Positions 1 through 9,404 of a DNA stretch of 64,000 nucleotides are shown one piece after another. This stretch comes from Limnohabitans sp. G3-2. GTDB lineage: Bacteria > Pseudomonadota > Gammaproteobacteria > Burkholderiales > Burkholderiaceae_C. The first letter of the stretch is position 1; each line of letters starts with the position of its first letter. The translations under genes and the position numbers were made by a program. The notes under the pieces are model-generated. The model was not told the DNA's origin, made no database searches, and saw nothing but the letters and a program-made list of their open reading frames with translations. The stretch is taken from contig NZ_NESG01000006.1 of assembly GCF_002778275.1 (NCBI RefSeq), positions 62,001 to 126,000 on the forward strand. Direction: 5' to 3'.

Positions 1-530
1 TAGATCACCAGCGTCAGCTTGGCTTGGTGGGCGGTGTGGGCCAGCAGCACCCAGTCGGTGCCGGTGTCACCGGGTTTGGCGTGGCCCGTCACAAACACCA
101 CGCCGTGCGCGTGCTCGCGGTGCGTCAGCGGCGCGCCCAGACTGCTCATGCCCGCCAGGCCCGAGGTGATGCCGTTGACCACCTCCACCTCAATGCCTGC
201 GGCACGCAGGTGCTCCAACTCTTCACCGCCCCGGCCAAAGATGAACGGGTCGCCCCCTTTGAGCCGCACGACGTGTTCACCTTCATGCACGGCGGTGATC
301 ATCAGCTTGTCGATGAAGGCCTGCGGTGTGCTTTTGCAGCCGCCGCGCTTGCCCACATGCACGATGCGTGCGGTGGGCGAGGCATGGGCCAGCACCGCGT
401 CGTTGACCAGATCGTCCACCAGCAGCACGGTGGCGCTGGCTATCGCGCGGACGGCTTTGAGCGTGAGCAGCTCCGGGTCGCCCGGGCCTGCGCCGACCAG
501 TGTGCAACGCCCTGGGGTTGGGGTGCTCAT
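1..530 (-). CDS. cobA: Uroporphyrinogen-III C-methyltransferase, 3' end outside the window
   Basis: SAM-dependent methylase that converts uroporphyrinogen III to precorrin-2, for siroheme (nitrite and sulfite reductases) and cobalamin. Only the first 176 residues are present; the reading frame runs off the left edge with no stop. Visible family motifs are VGAGPGDPELL near residues 12-22 (SAM-binding loop) and GGDPFIFGRGGEE at 92-104. No NirC/CysG N-terminal dehydrogenase domain precedes it, so this is the stand-alone CobA/SumT form unless something is fused beyond the edge. The start ATG overlaps the ybiB stop by 4 bp (ATGA), so the two are co-transcribed. Confidence 0.93.
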   Translation of the reverse strand, partial: MSTPTPGRCTLVGAGPGDPELLTLKAVRAIASATVLLVDDLVNDAVLAHASPTARIVHVGKRGGCKSTPQAFIDKLMITAVHEGEHVVRLKGGDPFIFGRGGEELEHLRAAGIEVEVVNGITSGLAGMSSLGAPLTHREHAHGVVFVTGHAKPGDTGTDWVLLAHTAHQAKLTLVI

Positions 531-1450
531 GCGCTCACCTCGTGCAAGATGTGCTGCACTTGCAGCGCCAAGGGGGCGGGCACGGGCCATTCACCGCGCA
601 CGACCTGCTGGATGTAGGCCGCCGTGGCCGCAGCGTCGGTGCCGGGCAAATCGGGCATTTGAGCCAAGGCGCCTTCTTGCTGGGCTTGCACGCGCCGGGT
701 TTGGCCGCTTTTGAAAACGTCCATCGCCGGGGTGCGCCGGGCGTCGGCCACGGGCTCGCCCTCGGTGCCGCGCAGCAGCAGGGCGTGTTGCCCGGTCAGC
801 GCAAACGTGGCCGACATGGACTGCAAATATTCGGGGTGCGTGTAGCTGCCCACCACCAGCGCTGGGCCATCGCAGGGGTTCATGAGTTTGACGAGGCTGT
901 GCCCGGGGTTGCGCAGGCCCACCACGCGGCGAACGGAAAGCAGCCGCTCCAGCCCAGTGCTCAAAGTGCCCGTGGGCACAAACACCACTTCGCCTTTTTT
1001 CACCTGGGCCGATGCGCCGCATGCCGCCACACCCAGCTCGGCCAGCACCGCTTGGCTGCTCACCCGCTTGTCTTCGGTGGCCGTGCCGTGCACCACCACC
1101 GCCACACCCTCGCGGGCCAGCATCAGGGCCAGCAAAGGCGTGAGCACAGGCAGTTTGCGTGCGCCGTTGTAGCTGGGCAGCACCACGGTGGGGGCGTGAT
1201 GGGTGTGGACCTTGTTCAGACGTGCGTGGGTGGCGTCCAGAAAACCCGCCATCTCTTCGGGCGTTTCGCCCTTGATGCGCATGGCCAGGCAAAACGCACC
1301 CAGCTCCAGGTCGCTCACTTCTTGGTCGAGGATCTGGCCCATCAAGTCGGCCGCCTGCGCGCGGCCGAGCGCCCGCGCGCCGTCTTTGCCGCGCCCGATG
1401 TCCTTGATGTAGTGCCCGATGCCCATGCCACGCATTGTGGAGGAGTCCAT
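527..1450 (-). CDS. ybiB: YbiB-type glycosyltransferase-family-3 protein (TrpD2-like)
   Basis: 307-residue relative of anthranilate phosphoribosyltransferase (TrpD). The N-terminal helical part contains the MGQILDQEVSDLELGAF segment typical of GT family 3, and the phosphoribosyl-binding region reads VVVHGTATEDKRVSS. E. coli YbiB of this family is described as a DNA-binding protein rather than a tryptophan enzyme; no trp genes are near, so YbiB is preferred over TrpD. It lies between a ModA-like gene (28 bp upstream) and cobA (4 bp overlap), all on the minus strand. The start is uncertain: no strong ribosome site precedes 1450, and ATGs at residues 6 and 9 are alternatives. Confidence 0.85.
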   Translation of the reverse strand: MDSSTMRGMGIGHYIKDIGRGKDGARALGRAQAADLMGQILDQEVSDLELGAFCLAMRIKGETPEEMAGFLDATHARLNKVHTHHAPTVVLPSYNGARKLPVLTPLLALMLAREGVAVVVHGTATEDKRVSSQAVLAELGVAACGASAQVKKGEVVFVPTGTLSTGLERLLSVRRVVGLRNPGHSLVKLMNPCDGPALVVGSYTHPEYLQSMSATFALTGQHALLLRGTEGEPVADARRTPAMDVFKSGQTRRVQAQQEGALAQMPDLPGTDAAATAAYIQQVVRGEWPVPAPLALQVQHILHEVSA

Positions 1451-1478
1451 CTAACTGCTGGTTATATGGGTATGGGGC

Positions 1479-2168
1479 TCAGGCCGCAGCCATGCCGTGC
1501 TGGCGCTTGAGCGCGTCGCACGCGGGGGATTGCCAAAAAGCCAGCAGCGCACGCATGTCGTCTGGCTGGCTGCAGGTCGCGGCCACCGAGCCCGAGAACG
1601 TGGTGATGATCTCCACCTCGGGTGGCAGGCCGCCCACGATGGTGATGCCCGCCACACCCAGCATTTCGCTCAGCTGCTGAAAGCCCAGCGCCACCTCGCC
1701 TTGGGCCACCAGCGAGCCCACGGGCACACCGGGCTTGGCCTGCACGGTGCGCGGCGCGACGGTCTCGGCAATGCCCCAGGCCTCGAACTGTTTGGCCAGT
1801 TGCACGCCACTCGGACCGGTCGAATAGCCCAAGGTGGGGGCGGCCAGGATGGCGGCCTTGAGCGCCGCTTCGCTCGAGATGTCGGGCACGGGCTGGCCCG
1901 CGGGCACGGCCACCGCCACGCCCGAGCGCACCAGGTCGGCGCGGCTGCCCGCCTGCACATGGCCGCTGGCCAGCAGTTTGTCGATGGCGTCACTGGCCAG
2001 CACGACGCCGTCCAAGGCTTCGCTCGCCTGCACACGCTTGGCGGCATCCACACCGCCGACCGACTCCACTTGAATGTGCACGTCCGGGGCTTGCGCTTGG
2101 TACAGCGCCACCAGATCGGCCAGCAGCGGCTTGGTGGCCATGGAAGAAATCAGTCGGAGTGTGGTCAT
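1479..2168 (-). CDS. ModA-like substrate-binding-domain protein without a signal peptide
   Basis: 229 residues starting [15 protein letters not shown], resembling the periplasmic binding protein type II fold of molybdate-binding ModA (family-like segments are [19 protein letters not shown] and [10 protein letters not shown] near the C-terminus). Unlike normal ModA it has no hydrophobic signal peptide; an extension to an upstream ATG at 2258 does not supply one either. It may therefore work in the cytoplasm, perhaps as an anion sensor, or be an exported protein that has lost its leader. First gene of a minus-strand unit with ybiB and cobA; divergent from tsaD across about 110 bp. No ABC permease or ATPase is adjacent. 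Confidence 0.75.
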   Translation of the reverse strand: MTTLRLISSMATKPLLADLVALYQAQAPDVHIQVESVGGVDAAKRVQASEALDGVVLASDAIDKLLASGHVQAGSRADLVRSGVAVAVPAGQPVPDISSEAALKAAILAAPTLGYSTGPSGVQLAKQFEAWGIAETVAPRTVQAKPGVPVGSLVAQGEVALGFQQLSEMLGVAGITIVGGLPPEVEIITTFSGSVAATCSQPDDMRALLAFWQSPACDALKRQHGMAAA

Positions 2169-2195
2169 GGTCTGGGCTTTGAATGGGGGACGGTT

Positions 2196-2221
2196 GTGGG
2201 AGCGACGCCCTCGTTGCTCGC
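2196..2221. repeat. Degenerate REP-like palindrome in the modA-like/tsaD divergent region
   Basis: Begins with the GTGGGA head followed by GCGA and ends with GCTCGC, matching the element found after tsaD and in recC/recD, but the loop is expanded (about CGCCCTCGTT) so the hairpin is imperfect. Its relation to the REP family of this window is inferred from the head and the GCTCGC arm only. Confidence 0.35.
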
Positions 2222-2279
2222 AGCAAGGATTATGGCCAAGGGCAGGGCCAGCGCCCATGCCCCGCTTAAACTACCTGCT

Positions 2280-3323
2280 ATGCGAATTTTGGGTATCGAA
2301 TCATCCTGCGACGAGACGGGCGTGGCCTTGGTGGAAACCACGGGCGATGCGCTGCCGCGCCTTTTGTCGCACGCGCTTTACAGCCAGATCGAGATGCACC
2401 AGGCCTATGGCGGCGTGGTGCCCGAGCTGGCCAGCCGCGACCACATCCGCCGGGTGTTGCCGCTCACGCGCCAGGTCATGAGCGAGGCCGGGGTCGGTTT
2501 GCGCGATGTCGATGTGGTGGCCTACACCCGTGGGCCGGGTCTGGCCGGGGCGCTCTTGGTGGGCTCGGGTGTGGCCTGTGCGCTGGCCGCGTCTTTGGGC
2601 AAGCCGGTGCTGGGCGTGCACCACCTCGAAGGGCATTTGCTCTCGCCGTTTTTGAGCGCCGACCCACCGCAATTTCCCTTCATCGCCTTGCTGGTGTCGG
2701 GTGGCCACACCCAGTTGATGCGGGTGGACGGTGTGGGTCGCTACGCGCTGCTGGGCGAGACGATCGACGACGCCGCAGGCGAGGCCTTTGACAAGTCGGC
2801 CAAGCTCATGGGCTTGCCTTACCCCGGTGGCCCGGGTCTGTCGCGCCTGGCCGAGCAAGGCAACCCGGCCGCCTACAAGTTGCCGCGTCCGCTGCTGCAC
2901 AGCGGTGACTTTGATTTTTCTTTCGCGGGCCTGAAGACGGCCGTACTCACCCAAAGCCAAAAAATCGGCCCCGCCGCGCACACCGACGGCGCGCCCGAGC
3001 GGGCGGACTTGGCCGCATCGACCCAGGCGGCGATTGTGGAAGTGCTGGTCAAAAAATCCATGAACGCCCTCAAGGCCACCGGCATGAAACGCTTGGTGGT
3101 GGCCGGCGGCGTGGGGGCCAACCGCGAGCTGCGCGCCCAACTCAATGCCGCTTGCGCCAAAGCCAAAGTGCGTGTGCATTACCCCGAGCTGCACCTGTGC
3201 ACCGACAACGGCGCCATGATCGCCATGGCCGCCGCCATGCGTTTGCAGTCCGGTGCACAAGTGGCCGAGGCCCGCTACAGCTTCGACGTCAAACCGCGCT
3301 GGCCCTTGCACGAGTTGGTTTGA
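2280..3323 (+). CDS. tsaD: tRNA N6-adenosine threonylcarbamoyltransferase
   Basis: Transfers the threonylcarbamoyl group from TC-AMP to A37 of tRNAs that read ANN codons, acting with TsaB and TsaE in the cytoplasm. The start at [13 protein letters not shown] is the family start; 347 residues is the usual length. The metal-binding motif HHLEGH is at residues 114-119 (H115 and H119), with the conserved [17 protein letters not shown] and VAGGVGANR segments following. An in-frame open stretch extends far upstream but runs through the divergent promoter region and is not coding. Followed by a REP-like element rather than a clear terminator. Confidence 0.97.
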   Translation: MRILGIESSCDETGVALVETTGDALPRLLSHALYSQIEMHQAYGGVVPELASRDHIRRVLPLTRQVMSEAGVGLRDVDVVAYTRGPGLAGALLVGSGVACALAASLGKPVLGVHHLEGHLLSPFLSADPPQFPFIALLVSGGHTQLMRVDGVGRYALLGETIDDAAGEAFDKSAKLMGLPYPGGPGLSRLAEQGNPAAYKLPRPLLHSGDFDFSFAGLKTAVLTQSQKIGPAAHTDGAPERADLAASTQAAIVEVLVKKSMNALKATGMKRLVVAGGVGANRELRAQLNAACAKAKVRVHYPELHLCTDNGAMIAMAAAMRLQSGAQVAEARYSFDVKPRWPLHELV

Positions 3324-3340
3324 CGCTGGCCTTTTCCCGT

Positions 3341-3435
3341 GTGGGAGCGAGCCCCCGCTCGCGAAGGCCGGCAAGCCACTCGGCCTTTTCAAACCGCACG
3401 GCCAGCAGGCATTCGGCCGCAGGGGCGTCCTCCGA
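3341..3435 (+). repeat. REP-like repeat pair downstream of tsaD
   Basis: Class A element at 3341-3366: head GTGGGA, stem arms GCGAGC/GCTCGC, loop CCCC, tail GAAG. About 42 bp later an inverted class B element (3409-3435): GCATTCGGCCGCAGGGGCG, ending TCCTCC instead of TCCCAC, so its head is decayed. The pair is arranged head-out, like the BIME units of other bacteria. It occupies the non-coding gap before the LivK-type gene. Further copies are at 45245-45514, 51580-51602 and 52324-52606. Confidence 0.85.
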
Positions 3436-3535
3436 CAAAAGCCTTTTGGCTCACGCGTCAAATACCGGCTCACACAGGGCAGTTACACTGCGCCCGCTTG
3501 TGCATTTACCCGTCTGATGAGGTTCTGTTTTCAAT

Positions 3536-4810
3536 ATGCGATCGTCGTTCATTTTTCGTCGTGCCCTGGTCTCGCTGGTGGCCAGCTTGGTGTTGACGCC
3601 CGCTGGGGCGCAATCGCCAGCCCCCCTCAAGCTGGCGCTGATCGAGGGCCTGAGTGGTCCCTTTGGCAACACGGGTGAGGCGGTGGTACGCAACATCGCT
3701 TGGGCGGTGGAGCGCGTCAATGCCCGCGGCGGCGTCAAGACCGCGCAGGGCACGCGCCCCATGGTGCTCGAGCGCTACGACAGCAAGGGGCAGAGCGAAG
3801 AGGCTTTGTCTGCCCTCAAGTCGGCCATCGACGACGGGGCGCAAGTGGTGCTGCAAGGCAACTCCTCGGCCAATGCCGCCGCCCTGATCGATGCCATCAA
3901 CAAACACAACGAGCGCGAGCCGACCCAGCGTGTGCTGTTTCTGAACTACTCGGCGGTGGACCCGGCGCTGACGAACGAGAAGTGCAGTTTTTGGCATTTC
4001 CGCTTTGACGCCCACGCCGACATGCGCATGACCGCCCTCATGACCGTGTTGCGTGAAGACCAAAAAATCAAATCGGTGTACCTGATCGGGCAGGACTACA
4101 GCTTTGGCCAGGCTGTGCTGCGCGAAGCCAAACGCCAATTGGCCGAGCAACGCCCAGATGTGAAAGTGGTCGGCGATGAGCTGCACCCCATGGGCCGGGT
4201 GAAAGACTTTTTGCCCTACGCCACCAAGATCAAAGCCAGCGGGGCGCAAGCGGTCATCACCGGCAACTGGGGCAACGACCTCACGCTCTTGGTCAAGTCG
4301 GCCCGTGATGTGGGCTACGAAGGCAAGTTCTACACCTTTTATGGCAACGCGTTGGGCGCGCCTGCGGCCTTGGGGGATGCCGGTGTGGACCGCGTGATCG
4401 CCGTGGCCGACTGGCTGCCCAATGTGCCGGGCAAGGCCAGCGAGGCGTTTTATCAATCTTTTCGCCAACGCTTCAGCAAGCCTTCAGAGGACTATGTGCA
4501 TGTGCGCATGCAGCTGATGGTCGAGGCCCTGGCCCAAGCCGTCGAAAAGGCGGGGAGCACCGAGCCCATGGCCCTGGCTTTGGCGCTTGAAAAAGCCCGC
4601 GTCAGCATGGCCGGGCAAACCGGCTTCATGCGCGCCGAAGACCACCAGTTTCAGCAGCCCTTGGTGGTGGGCGTGATGCAGCGCCAGGGCAGCCCGGGTG
4701 TGCCCTTCGATGTCGAGGGCTCGGGCTATGGCTTCAAGGTGGTGCGGCAGATCAAGGCCGAGCAAGCCCGTCTGCCCAGCAAATGCCAAATGGCGCGTCC
4801 GGGATTCTGA
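3536..4810 (+). CDS. Periplasmic branched-chain amino-acid-type (LivK) substrate-binding protein
   Basis: 424 residues. An N-terminal signal peptide (RRALVSLVASLVLTPAGA, cleavage near residue 25) is followed by a type I periplasmic binding fold: LALIEGLSGPFGNTGE at the start of the mature protein is the ligand-cleft segment of LivK/leucine-binding proteins, and the SVYLIGQDYSFGQAVLREAK region is the second-lobe signature. The ligand is not predictable; such proteins bind amino acids, amides or aromatic acids. No LivH/LivM/LivF/LivG genes are next to it, so it is an orphan receptor here. A flavin oxidoreductase follows 89 bp downstream on the same strand and may share transcription. Confidence 0.88.
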   Translation: MRSSFIFRRALVSLVASLVLTPAGAQSPAPLKLALIEGLSGPFGNTGEAVVRNIAWAVERVNARGGVKTAQGTRPMVLERYDSKGQSEEALSALKSAIDDGAQVVLQGNSSANAAALIDAINKHNEREPTQRVLFLNYSAVDPALTNEKCSFWHFRFDAHADMRMTALMTVLREDQKIKSVYLIGQDYSFGQAVLREAKRQLAEQRPDVKVVGDELHPMGRVKDFLPYATKIKASGAQAVITGNWGNDLTLLVKSARDVGYEGKFYTFYGNALGAPAALGDAGVDRVIAVADWLPNVPGKASEAFYQSFRQRFSKPSEDYVHVRMQLMVEALAQAVEKAGSTEPMALALALEKARVSMAGQTGFMRAEDHQFQQPLVVGVMQRQGSPGVPFDVEGSGYGFKVVRQIKAEQARLPSKCQMARPGF

Positions 4811-4899
4811 GCAGGTCAGCTCCCGGGGTCTCGCAGGGCGCTCTGTCCTAGGGTTTTCGTGGAGACTTGCTGCCGGACTGCTCATCCATACTTGATTGG

Positions 4900-6897
4900 A
4901 TGCAGCTCACCCCGCAATCTCCAGACAATCCATACCCCGCTTTGTTTTCGCCTTTGCGCTTGGGTGGGGTAGCGCTCAAAAATCGGATCGTTCACGCCTC
5001 TATTTCGACACGTTTGGGTGCCCGTGGGGCTTTGGGCGAAGGCTACTTGCGTTACTGCGAGGCGCGCGCCCGGGGCGGTGCAGCCATGCTGGTCACAGAA
5101 CCTGTGGGTCTGGGGCCTTGGCAAAACCCGATGCGTTTGTCAGCCTACGACGCGGTGCATGGCGTCGCTCTTGCGCGTTTGGCGGATGCCGTGGGGGCTC
5201 ACCAGTGTCATTTGGTGGCTCAAATTCAGGATCCAGGGCGGGGGCGCCACATTCCAGGCCGTGGCAGCCAGGCATTGGCCCCCAGTGCCTTGCCCGACGA
5301 CCTCAGTGGCACCATGCCGCGTGCCATGAGCACCCAAGAGGTTCAGGATTGGGTGGGCATGGTCGCTGAGCGGGCCTTGTTGTTGCAGCGGGCCGGTTTC
5401 TCTGGGGTCGAGTTGTCGGCCTGTCATGGGCATTTGTTTCACTTGTTTTTGTCGCCCAGGGCCAACCGCCGCGACGATGCGTATGGCGGTGACGCCACCG
5501 GCCGCACCCGCTGGCTGGCCGAGATGACGCGGGCGGTTCGGAAGGCTTGCGGTGAGCGCTTTGTGGTGGGCATCAAATTGCCGGCCGATGACGGCTTGGC
5601 CGACAGCATTGCACCTGAGCAGGCCATCGCCATCGTGCAAGCCTTGCTCCAGCAGTGCCGACCCGATTACCTGGCCTTTGCGCAAGGCGCGCACGCGCGC
5701 TCACTCGAGATGCATTTGCCTGACATTGCCGGCCCACGCATGCCCTACGGCCCATTGATTGAGCGACTGGCGGCCCATGCCCAAGGCGTGGCGGTGATGA
5801 GTCTGGGGCGCATCACCGATCCGGCCGAAGCCCAAGCGCTGCTGCAGGCAGATCGGGTTCAATTGATCGGTTTGGGCAGGCCTTTGATCACCGACCCGCA
5901 GTGGCCCGAGAAGGCTAGGCGGGGGAAAGCCGGACTCATCCGCTACTGCGTGTCGTGCAACACCTGCTGGAAAACCATCGTGCAAGACCGCCCCATTGCC
6001 TGCGACAACAACCCCAGACTGGCGGCGCAAACAGAGGGGCAAGCGCTGCCCCCCACCCGCCAGCCCCAAAAACTGTTGGTGATTGGTGCCGGCATCGCCG
6101 GTCTTGAAGCCGCCTGGACCGCTGCGGCGCGGGGGCATCAGGTGCGCGTGGTGGGGGCTTCGGCGCAGGTGGGTGGCAAAGCCCGCCGTCTGGCCAGTTT
6201 GCCCACGCAAGATGCTTTGTCCAGCATTTACGACTACCAATTCGAACGGGCGCAGGAACACGGCGTGCAGTTTGATCTGGGCCGCCGACTGGCGCCTGAG
6301 GAGGTGGCCCAGCAAGACTGCGACGCGTTCATATTGGCCACGGGGGGCACACCGGTGTGGCCGCTGGAGTTGCCCGAGTCCCTGCGTGAGCTGGGCTGGA
6401 TTCCGGACCTGCCCACCTTGTGCGCCGATTTGCCGCGTTATGGCCAGCGGCAAAAAGGCACGGCGGTGATCTGGGACCTGGACCCGGTGGAGGGAACCTA
6501 TGCGGTGGCCGAACGCCTGGCGGCCTTGTTTGAGCAGGTGGTGGTGTTGACGCCGCGAGAACAAATTGCGCTGGACTGCAGCCTGGTCACGCGCCAAAGC
6601 GTTTTGCGGCGCATGCACCAGGCTGGCGTCACGGTGCATGTGCTGAGCCAGTTGCACTGGGATGATGGTTTTGAGGCGCACGGGCGATTGGCGTTCGACA
6701 GCATTTATGGTGGTCTGCGCCGCGAGATCCACGACGTGGCGCTGCTCACTTATGCCACGCCGCGCCAACCCAACACCGAATTGCTGCAAGCCCTGCAGGC
6801 CAGTGGACAACCGTTTTACCGGGTCGGTGACTGCCTTGCCGCCGGGGAGACATTGTCAGCCACCGCTCAAGGTTATGGTGTGGGGGTGTCGGTATGA
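4900..6897 (+). CDS. NADH:flavin oxidoreductase, FadH/2,4-dienoyl-CoA reductase type (FMN, 4Fe-4S, FAD)
   Basis: 665-residue two-domain enzyme. Residues 1 to about 345 form an Old Yellow Enzyme TIM barrel (FSPLRLGGVALKNRIVHA, then CHGHLFHLFLSPRANRR with its active-site histidines). A 4Fe-4S site follows at C350-x2-C353-x2-C356-x11-C368, then an FAD/NAD(P) Rossmann part (VIGAGIAGLEAAW near 394). This layout matches DadH/FadH, trimethylamine dehydrogenase and stachydrine or N-methylproline demethylases; the substrate cannot be fixed from sequence. The start is set at the ATG 4900; a TTG at 4867 in frame would add 11 residues but has its purine-rich stretch only 1 bp away. A Bug receptor follows after 61 bp, suggesting joint use in catabolism of an imported acid. 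Confidence 0.85.
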   Translation: MQLTPQSPDNPYPALFSPLRLGGVALKNRIVHASISTRLGARGALGEGYLRYCEARARGGAAMLVTEPVGLGPWQNPMRLSAYDAVHGVALARLADAVGAHQCHLVAQIQDPGRGRHIPGRGSQALAPSALPDDLSGTMPRAMSTQEVQDWVGMVAERALLLQRAGFSGVELSACHGHLFHLFLSPRANRRDDAYGGDATGRTRWLAEMTRAVRKACGERFVVGIKLPADDGLADSIAPEQAIAIVQALLQQCRPDYLAFAQGAHARSLEMHLPDIAGPRMPYGPLIERLAAHAQGVAVMSLGRITDPAEAQALLQADRVQLIGLGRPLITDPQWPEKARRGKAGLIRYCVSCNTCWKTIVQDRPIACDNNPRLAAQTEGQALPPTRQPQKLLVIGAGIAGLEAAWTAAARGHQVRVVGASAQVGGKARRLASLPTQDALSSIYDYQFERAQEHGVQFDLGRRLAPEEVAQQDCDAFILATGGTPVWPLELPESLRELGWIPDLPTLCADLPRYGQRQKGTAVIWDLDPVEGTYAVAERLAALFEQVVVLTPREQIALDCSLVTRQSVLRRMHQAGVTVHVLSQLHWDDGFEAHGRLAFDSIYGGLRREIHDVALLTYATPRQPNTELLQALQASGQPFYRVGDCLAAGETLSATAQGYGVGVSV

Positions 6898-6958
6898 CGC
6901 TGCGCCCGACCTGTTGGCCATCTGCACGAATGTCCTTTTCATCAACACGGAGACTCGC

Positions 6959-7945
6959 ATGAACGCACTGAAAACCCGTCGCCTGGCATGGGCCTCGCTC
7001 GCCGCCTTGCCTTTCTTGTGGCCCTTGAGCAGTGGGGCCCAAACCACCGATTGGCCGACGCGCCCCGTCACCTGGGTGAACCCTTTCGCGGCAGGCTCGG
7101 CCGTGGATGTGGTGGCCAGAATCATCGCCAACAAAATGGCGGCCAACACCGCGCAAGGCATGAACGTGGACAACAAAACCGGTGCGAGCGGCAACATTGG
7201 CACCGACTTTGCGGCCCGAGCCAAGCCCGATGGCTACACCTTGCTGCTCGGCTCTCCCGGCACCATGGCCATCAACCCCTATTTGTTCGCCAAGTTGCCC
7301 TACGATGCCCTGAAGGACTTCACGGCGGTCACCCAGTTGGTGTCCTTTCCTCAGGTGGTTGTGACCAGTCCCAAGCAAAACTTCAAGACCTTGCCCGAGC
7401 TGATCGCTGCCGCCAAATCCCAGCCCGATAAATTGGCCCACGCCTCTTCCGGGCCGGGCACCACATCGCACTTGGTCATGGAATTGATCAAGGCCGACGC
7501 GGGCATCAAGCTCACGCATGTGGGCTACCGGGGCGGTGCTCCGGCGATGCAGGCGGTCATGGCCGGCGATGTTCAGGCCGGTGTTGAAGGCTTGCCCTCC
7601 TTGGTCGGTCAGATCAAGTCCGGCAACATTGTCCCCTTGGCGGTGACGTCCCTCAAACGCTCCCCCCAGCTGCCGCAGGTCCCTGCGATTTCCGAGTTCA
7701 TTCCTGGATTTGATGCCACAGCCTGGATCGTTTTGATGGCCCCGGCGGGCACCCCGCCAGCCTTGGTCGCACGCATTCAGGCCGAGGTGAAAAAAGCCTT
7801 GGACGATCCGGGCGTGAAGCAGCAACTCGAAGCACAAGGCGCCACGGTGGTGGGCACCAGTGCCGCTGACACCCAAGCCTTTCACCGCAGCGAAATGGCC
7901 AAGTTCAAACGGGCGGTTGAGATCTCGGGTGCCAAGGCCGAATGA
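6959..7945 (+). CDS. Bug/TctC-family tripartite tricarboxylate receptor (solute-binding protein)
   Basis: 328 residues with a signal peptide (RRLAWASLAALPFLWPLSSGA, cleavage near 27). The mature part shows the Bug family layout: WPTRPVTWVNPFAAGSAVD (ligand-capping loop), GASGNIGTDFAARAKPDGYT, and a C-terminal GTPPALVARIQAEVKKAL segment. Bug proteins bind small carboxylates or amides in the periplasm for TctAB-type transporters or two-component sensors. No tctA or tctB lies in this window, so any membrane partner is elsewhere. The 61-bp gap to the preceding flavin oxidoreductase suggests one operon. Confidence 0.93.
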   Translation: MNALKTRRLAWASLAALPFLWPLSSGAQTTDWPTRPVTWVNPFAAGSAVDVVARIIANKMAANTAQGMNVDNKTGASGNIGTDFAARAKPDGYTLLLGSPGTMAINPYLFAKLPYDALKDFTAVTQLVSFPQVVVTSPKQNFKTLPELIAAAKSQPDKLAHASSGPGTTSHLVMELIKADAGIKLTHVGYRGGAPAMQAVMAGDVQAGVEGLPSLVGQIKSGNIVPLAVTSLKRSPQLPQVPAISEFIPGFDATAWIVLMAPAGTPPALVARIQAEVKKALDDPGVKQQLEAQGATVVGTSAADTQAFHRSEMAKFKRAVEISGAKAE

Positions 7946-7961
7946 GCCAAGGCCCCGGTGT

Positions 7962-7987
7962 CTGGCTCAGGTCAAAGCCTGAGCCAG
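7962..7987. terminator. Stem-loop between convergent genes
   Basis: Perfect 10-bp inverted repeat CTGGCTCAGG / CCTGAGCCAG with a TCAAAG loop, just after the Bug gene and overlapping the last codons of the opposing flavoprotein gene. There is no T-run on either side, so it is a likely bidirectional transcription end or 3' stabiliser rather than a textbook intrinsic terminator. Confidence 0.5.
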
Positions 7988-9286
7988 TCGCCAGCCCAAC
8001 CCAAAAGCTTGGGCCAGCCCATTGCCCGGCAAGTACCCGTCAGCGCCACGCCCTGATAAACCGGCGGCGCAGCCCCCGACGGCAAACACGTTGGGGATGG
8101 CCTGGCCTTGTTGGTCCAACACTTTCCCATCCGCGCAGGTCAGCAAGCCACCCTGGGTGTGCGACAGCGCGCCGGTCACCCAAGAAGCCTTGAACGGCGG
8201 GGCCAACACCCGCGCAAAGACCTGGCGGCGCAGCGGGTCGTGTGCTTGACCCGTGGCAAAAGTCCCCACGGCCTCCAGCGTCCGCTCCAAGGTGGGCAAA
8301 TCGATCTGGGTTTGCGCGGCAAGACTGGCCAAATCGGGCGCAGTGATGACTTGCCCTGCCTTGACCGCTTGCTGGTAGGCCCCGTGGTTGCCCAATTGGG
8401 CCTCGATGGCGGCATCAAAAACCTCCAGCGCGACGCCACCGGCTTGAGCCAGCACAGCGGGGGCGAGTGCCGAAGGGCCGATGTCTTCGGCTACAAAGCG
8501 CACACCTTGTCGGTTGGCCAGAAAGCCTCCCAGTGTCGGTATGGACATGCCCAGACGGGTCGCACCGCCGGGGTTGGTGTGGCCTTGGCCCTGGTAGCCG
8601 TCCATGCCCCAGAGCTGTGCACCCCACGCGATGCCCAGGGCCATGGTGCTGCCGTCTTGCGTGGGCGAGCCATTGTGCAGTGCACCGGCCATGCCGGGGA
8701 TGAAGCGGGCCACCATCTCCGCGTTGGCCCCGAAACCCCCGCCAGCCAGCACGATTTGGCGGGCTTGGATGCGATCGCTGCCGACCCGCAACTCAAAACC
8801 CGGATCCAGGCGCTGCACTTGTGCGGGCTCGGTCAAGCACCGGATGCGAGGGTATTGCGCGCAGGCTTCGCGGAACCAGCCGTGCAAAGCGGCCCCCGAG
8901 GCGGGCACCACGCAGTGAAAGCGCAATTGGCTGTGACCGGGGGCGACCATGTCGGGCAAAAAATGCAAGGGCGCAGCGCATTGCTGGAGCAAAAAATCGG
9001 TGGCCAAAGGCAGGGCATGCGCCACAGCACTGGCAATGTTTTCATTGACCATGCCAGGGGCAAATTGGCGCAAATCGTCTAACCAGGCTTGAGGGCTGTC
9101 GGCGTTGCCAGCGGCACGCTGCAGTGACGAGCCCGCTGCTGGGAAAAGACCGCCGCTGATGGCGAAGTTGTTGAGCCGGTGCGCATGGGGATCGATCAAG
9201 GCGACCTGCAGGCCACGCGCCTGAGCGGCAAGGGCCACAAACATGCCCGCGGCCCCCGCGCCCAAAATGGCGACATCGAATTTCAT
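7967..9286 (-). CDS. FAD-dependent fumarate-reductase/succinate-dehydrogenase-like flavoprotein
   Basis: 439 residues starting MKFDVAILGAGAAGMF, with the dinucleotide-binding GAGAAG at residues 9-14 and a second FAD contact near the end (NVFAVGGCAAGLSGRGADGY). This is the FAD_binding_2 family that includes tricarballylate dehydrogenase TcuA, 3-ketosteroid dehydrogenases and soluble fumarate reductases. Typical substrates are small polycarboxylates or ring ketones. No signal peptide, so cytoplasmic. Neighbouring TctC-type receptors make a TcuA-like role in carboxylate oxidation attractive but unproven. The start is the first ATG followed by the Rossmann strand; an upstream ATG (9349) would add an unstructured stretch. 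Divergent partner: none; the GntR gene lies 118 bp upstream on the same strand. Confidence 0.82.
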   Translation of the reverse strand: MKFDVAILGAGAAGMFVALAAQARGLQVALIDPHAHRLNNFAISGGLFPAAGSSLQRAAGNADSPQAWLDDLRQFAPGMVNENIASAVAHALPLATDFLLQQCAAPLHFLPDMVAPGHSQLRFHCVVPASGAALHGWFREACAQYPRIRCLTEPAQVQRLDPGFELRVGSDRIQARQIVLAGGGFGANAEMVARFIPGMAGALHNGSPTQDGSTMALGIAWGAQLWGMDGYQGQGHTNPGGATRLGMSIPTLGGFLANRQGVRFVAEDIGPSALAPAVLAQAGGVALEVFDAAIEAQLGNHGAYQQAVKAGQVITAPDLASLAAQTQIDLPTLERTLEAVGTFATGQAHDPLRRQVFARVLAPPFKASWVTGALSHTQGGLLTCADGKVLDQQGQAIPNVFAVGGCAAGLSGRGADGYLPGNGLAQAFGLGWRLAQALT

Positions 9287-9404
9287 TGCACTGCCTTGTT
9301 GATGAAAAGCCAAGGATTGGCCCTGCCCGGGAAGGATGGTCCATGGCATTGGAAGCGCATCACGGACGACCCAGTTTACTGAATCCTGCGTTCATGGCGG
9401 TGTC

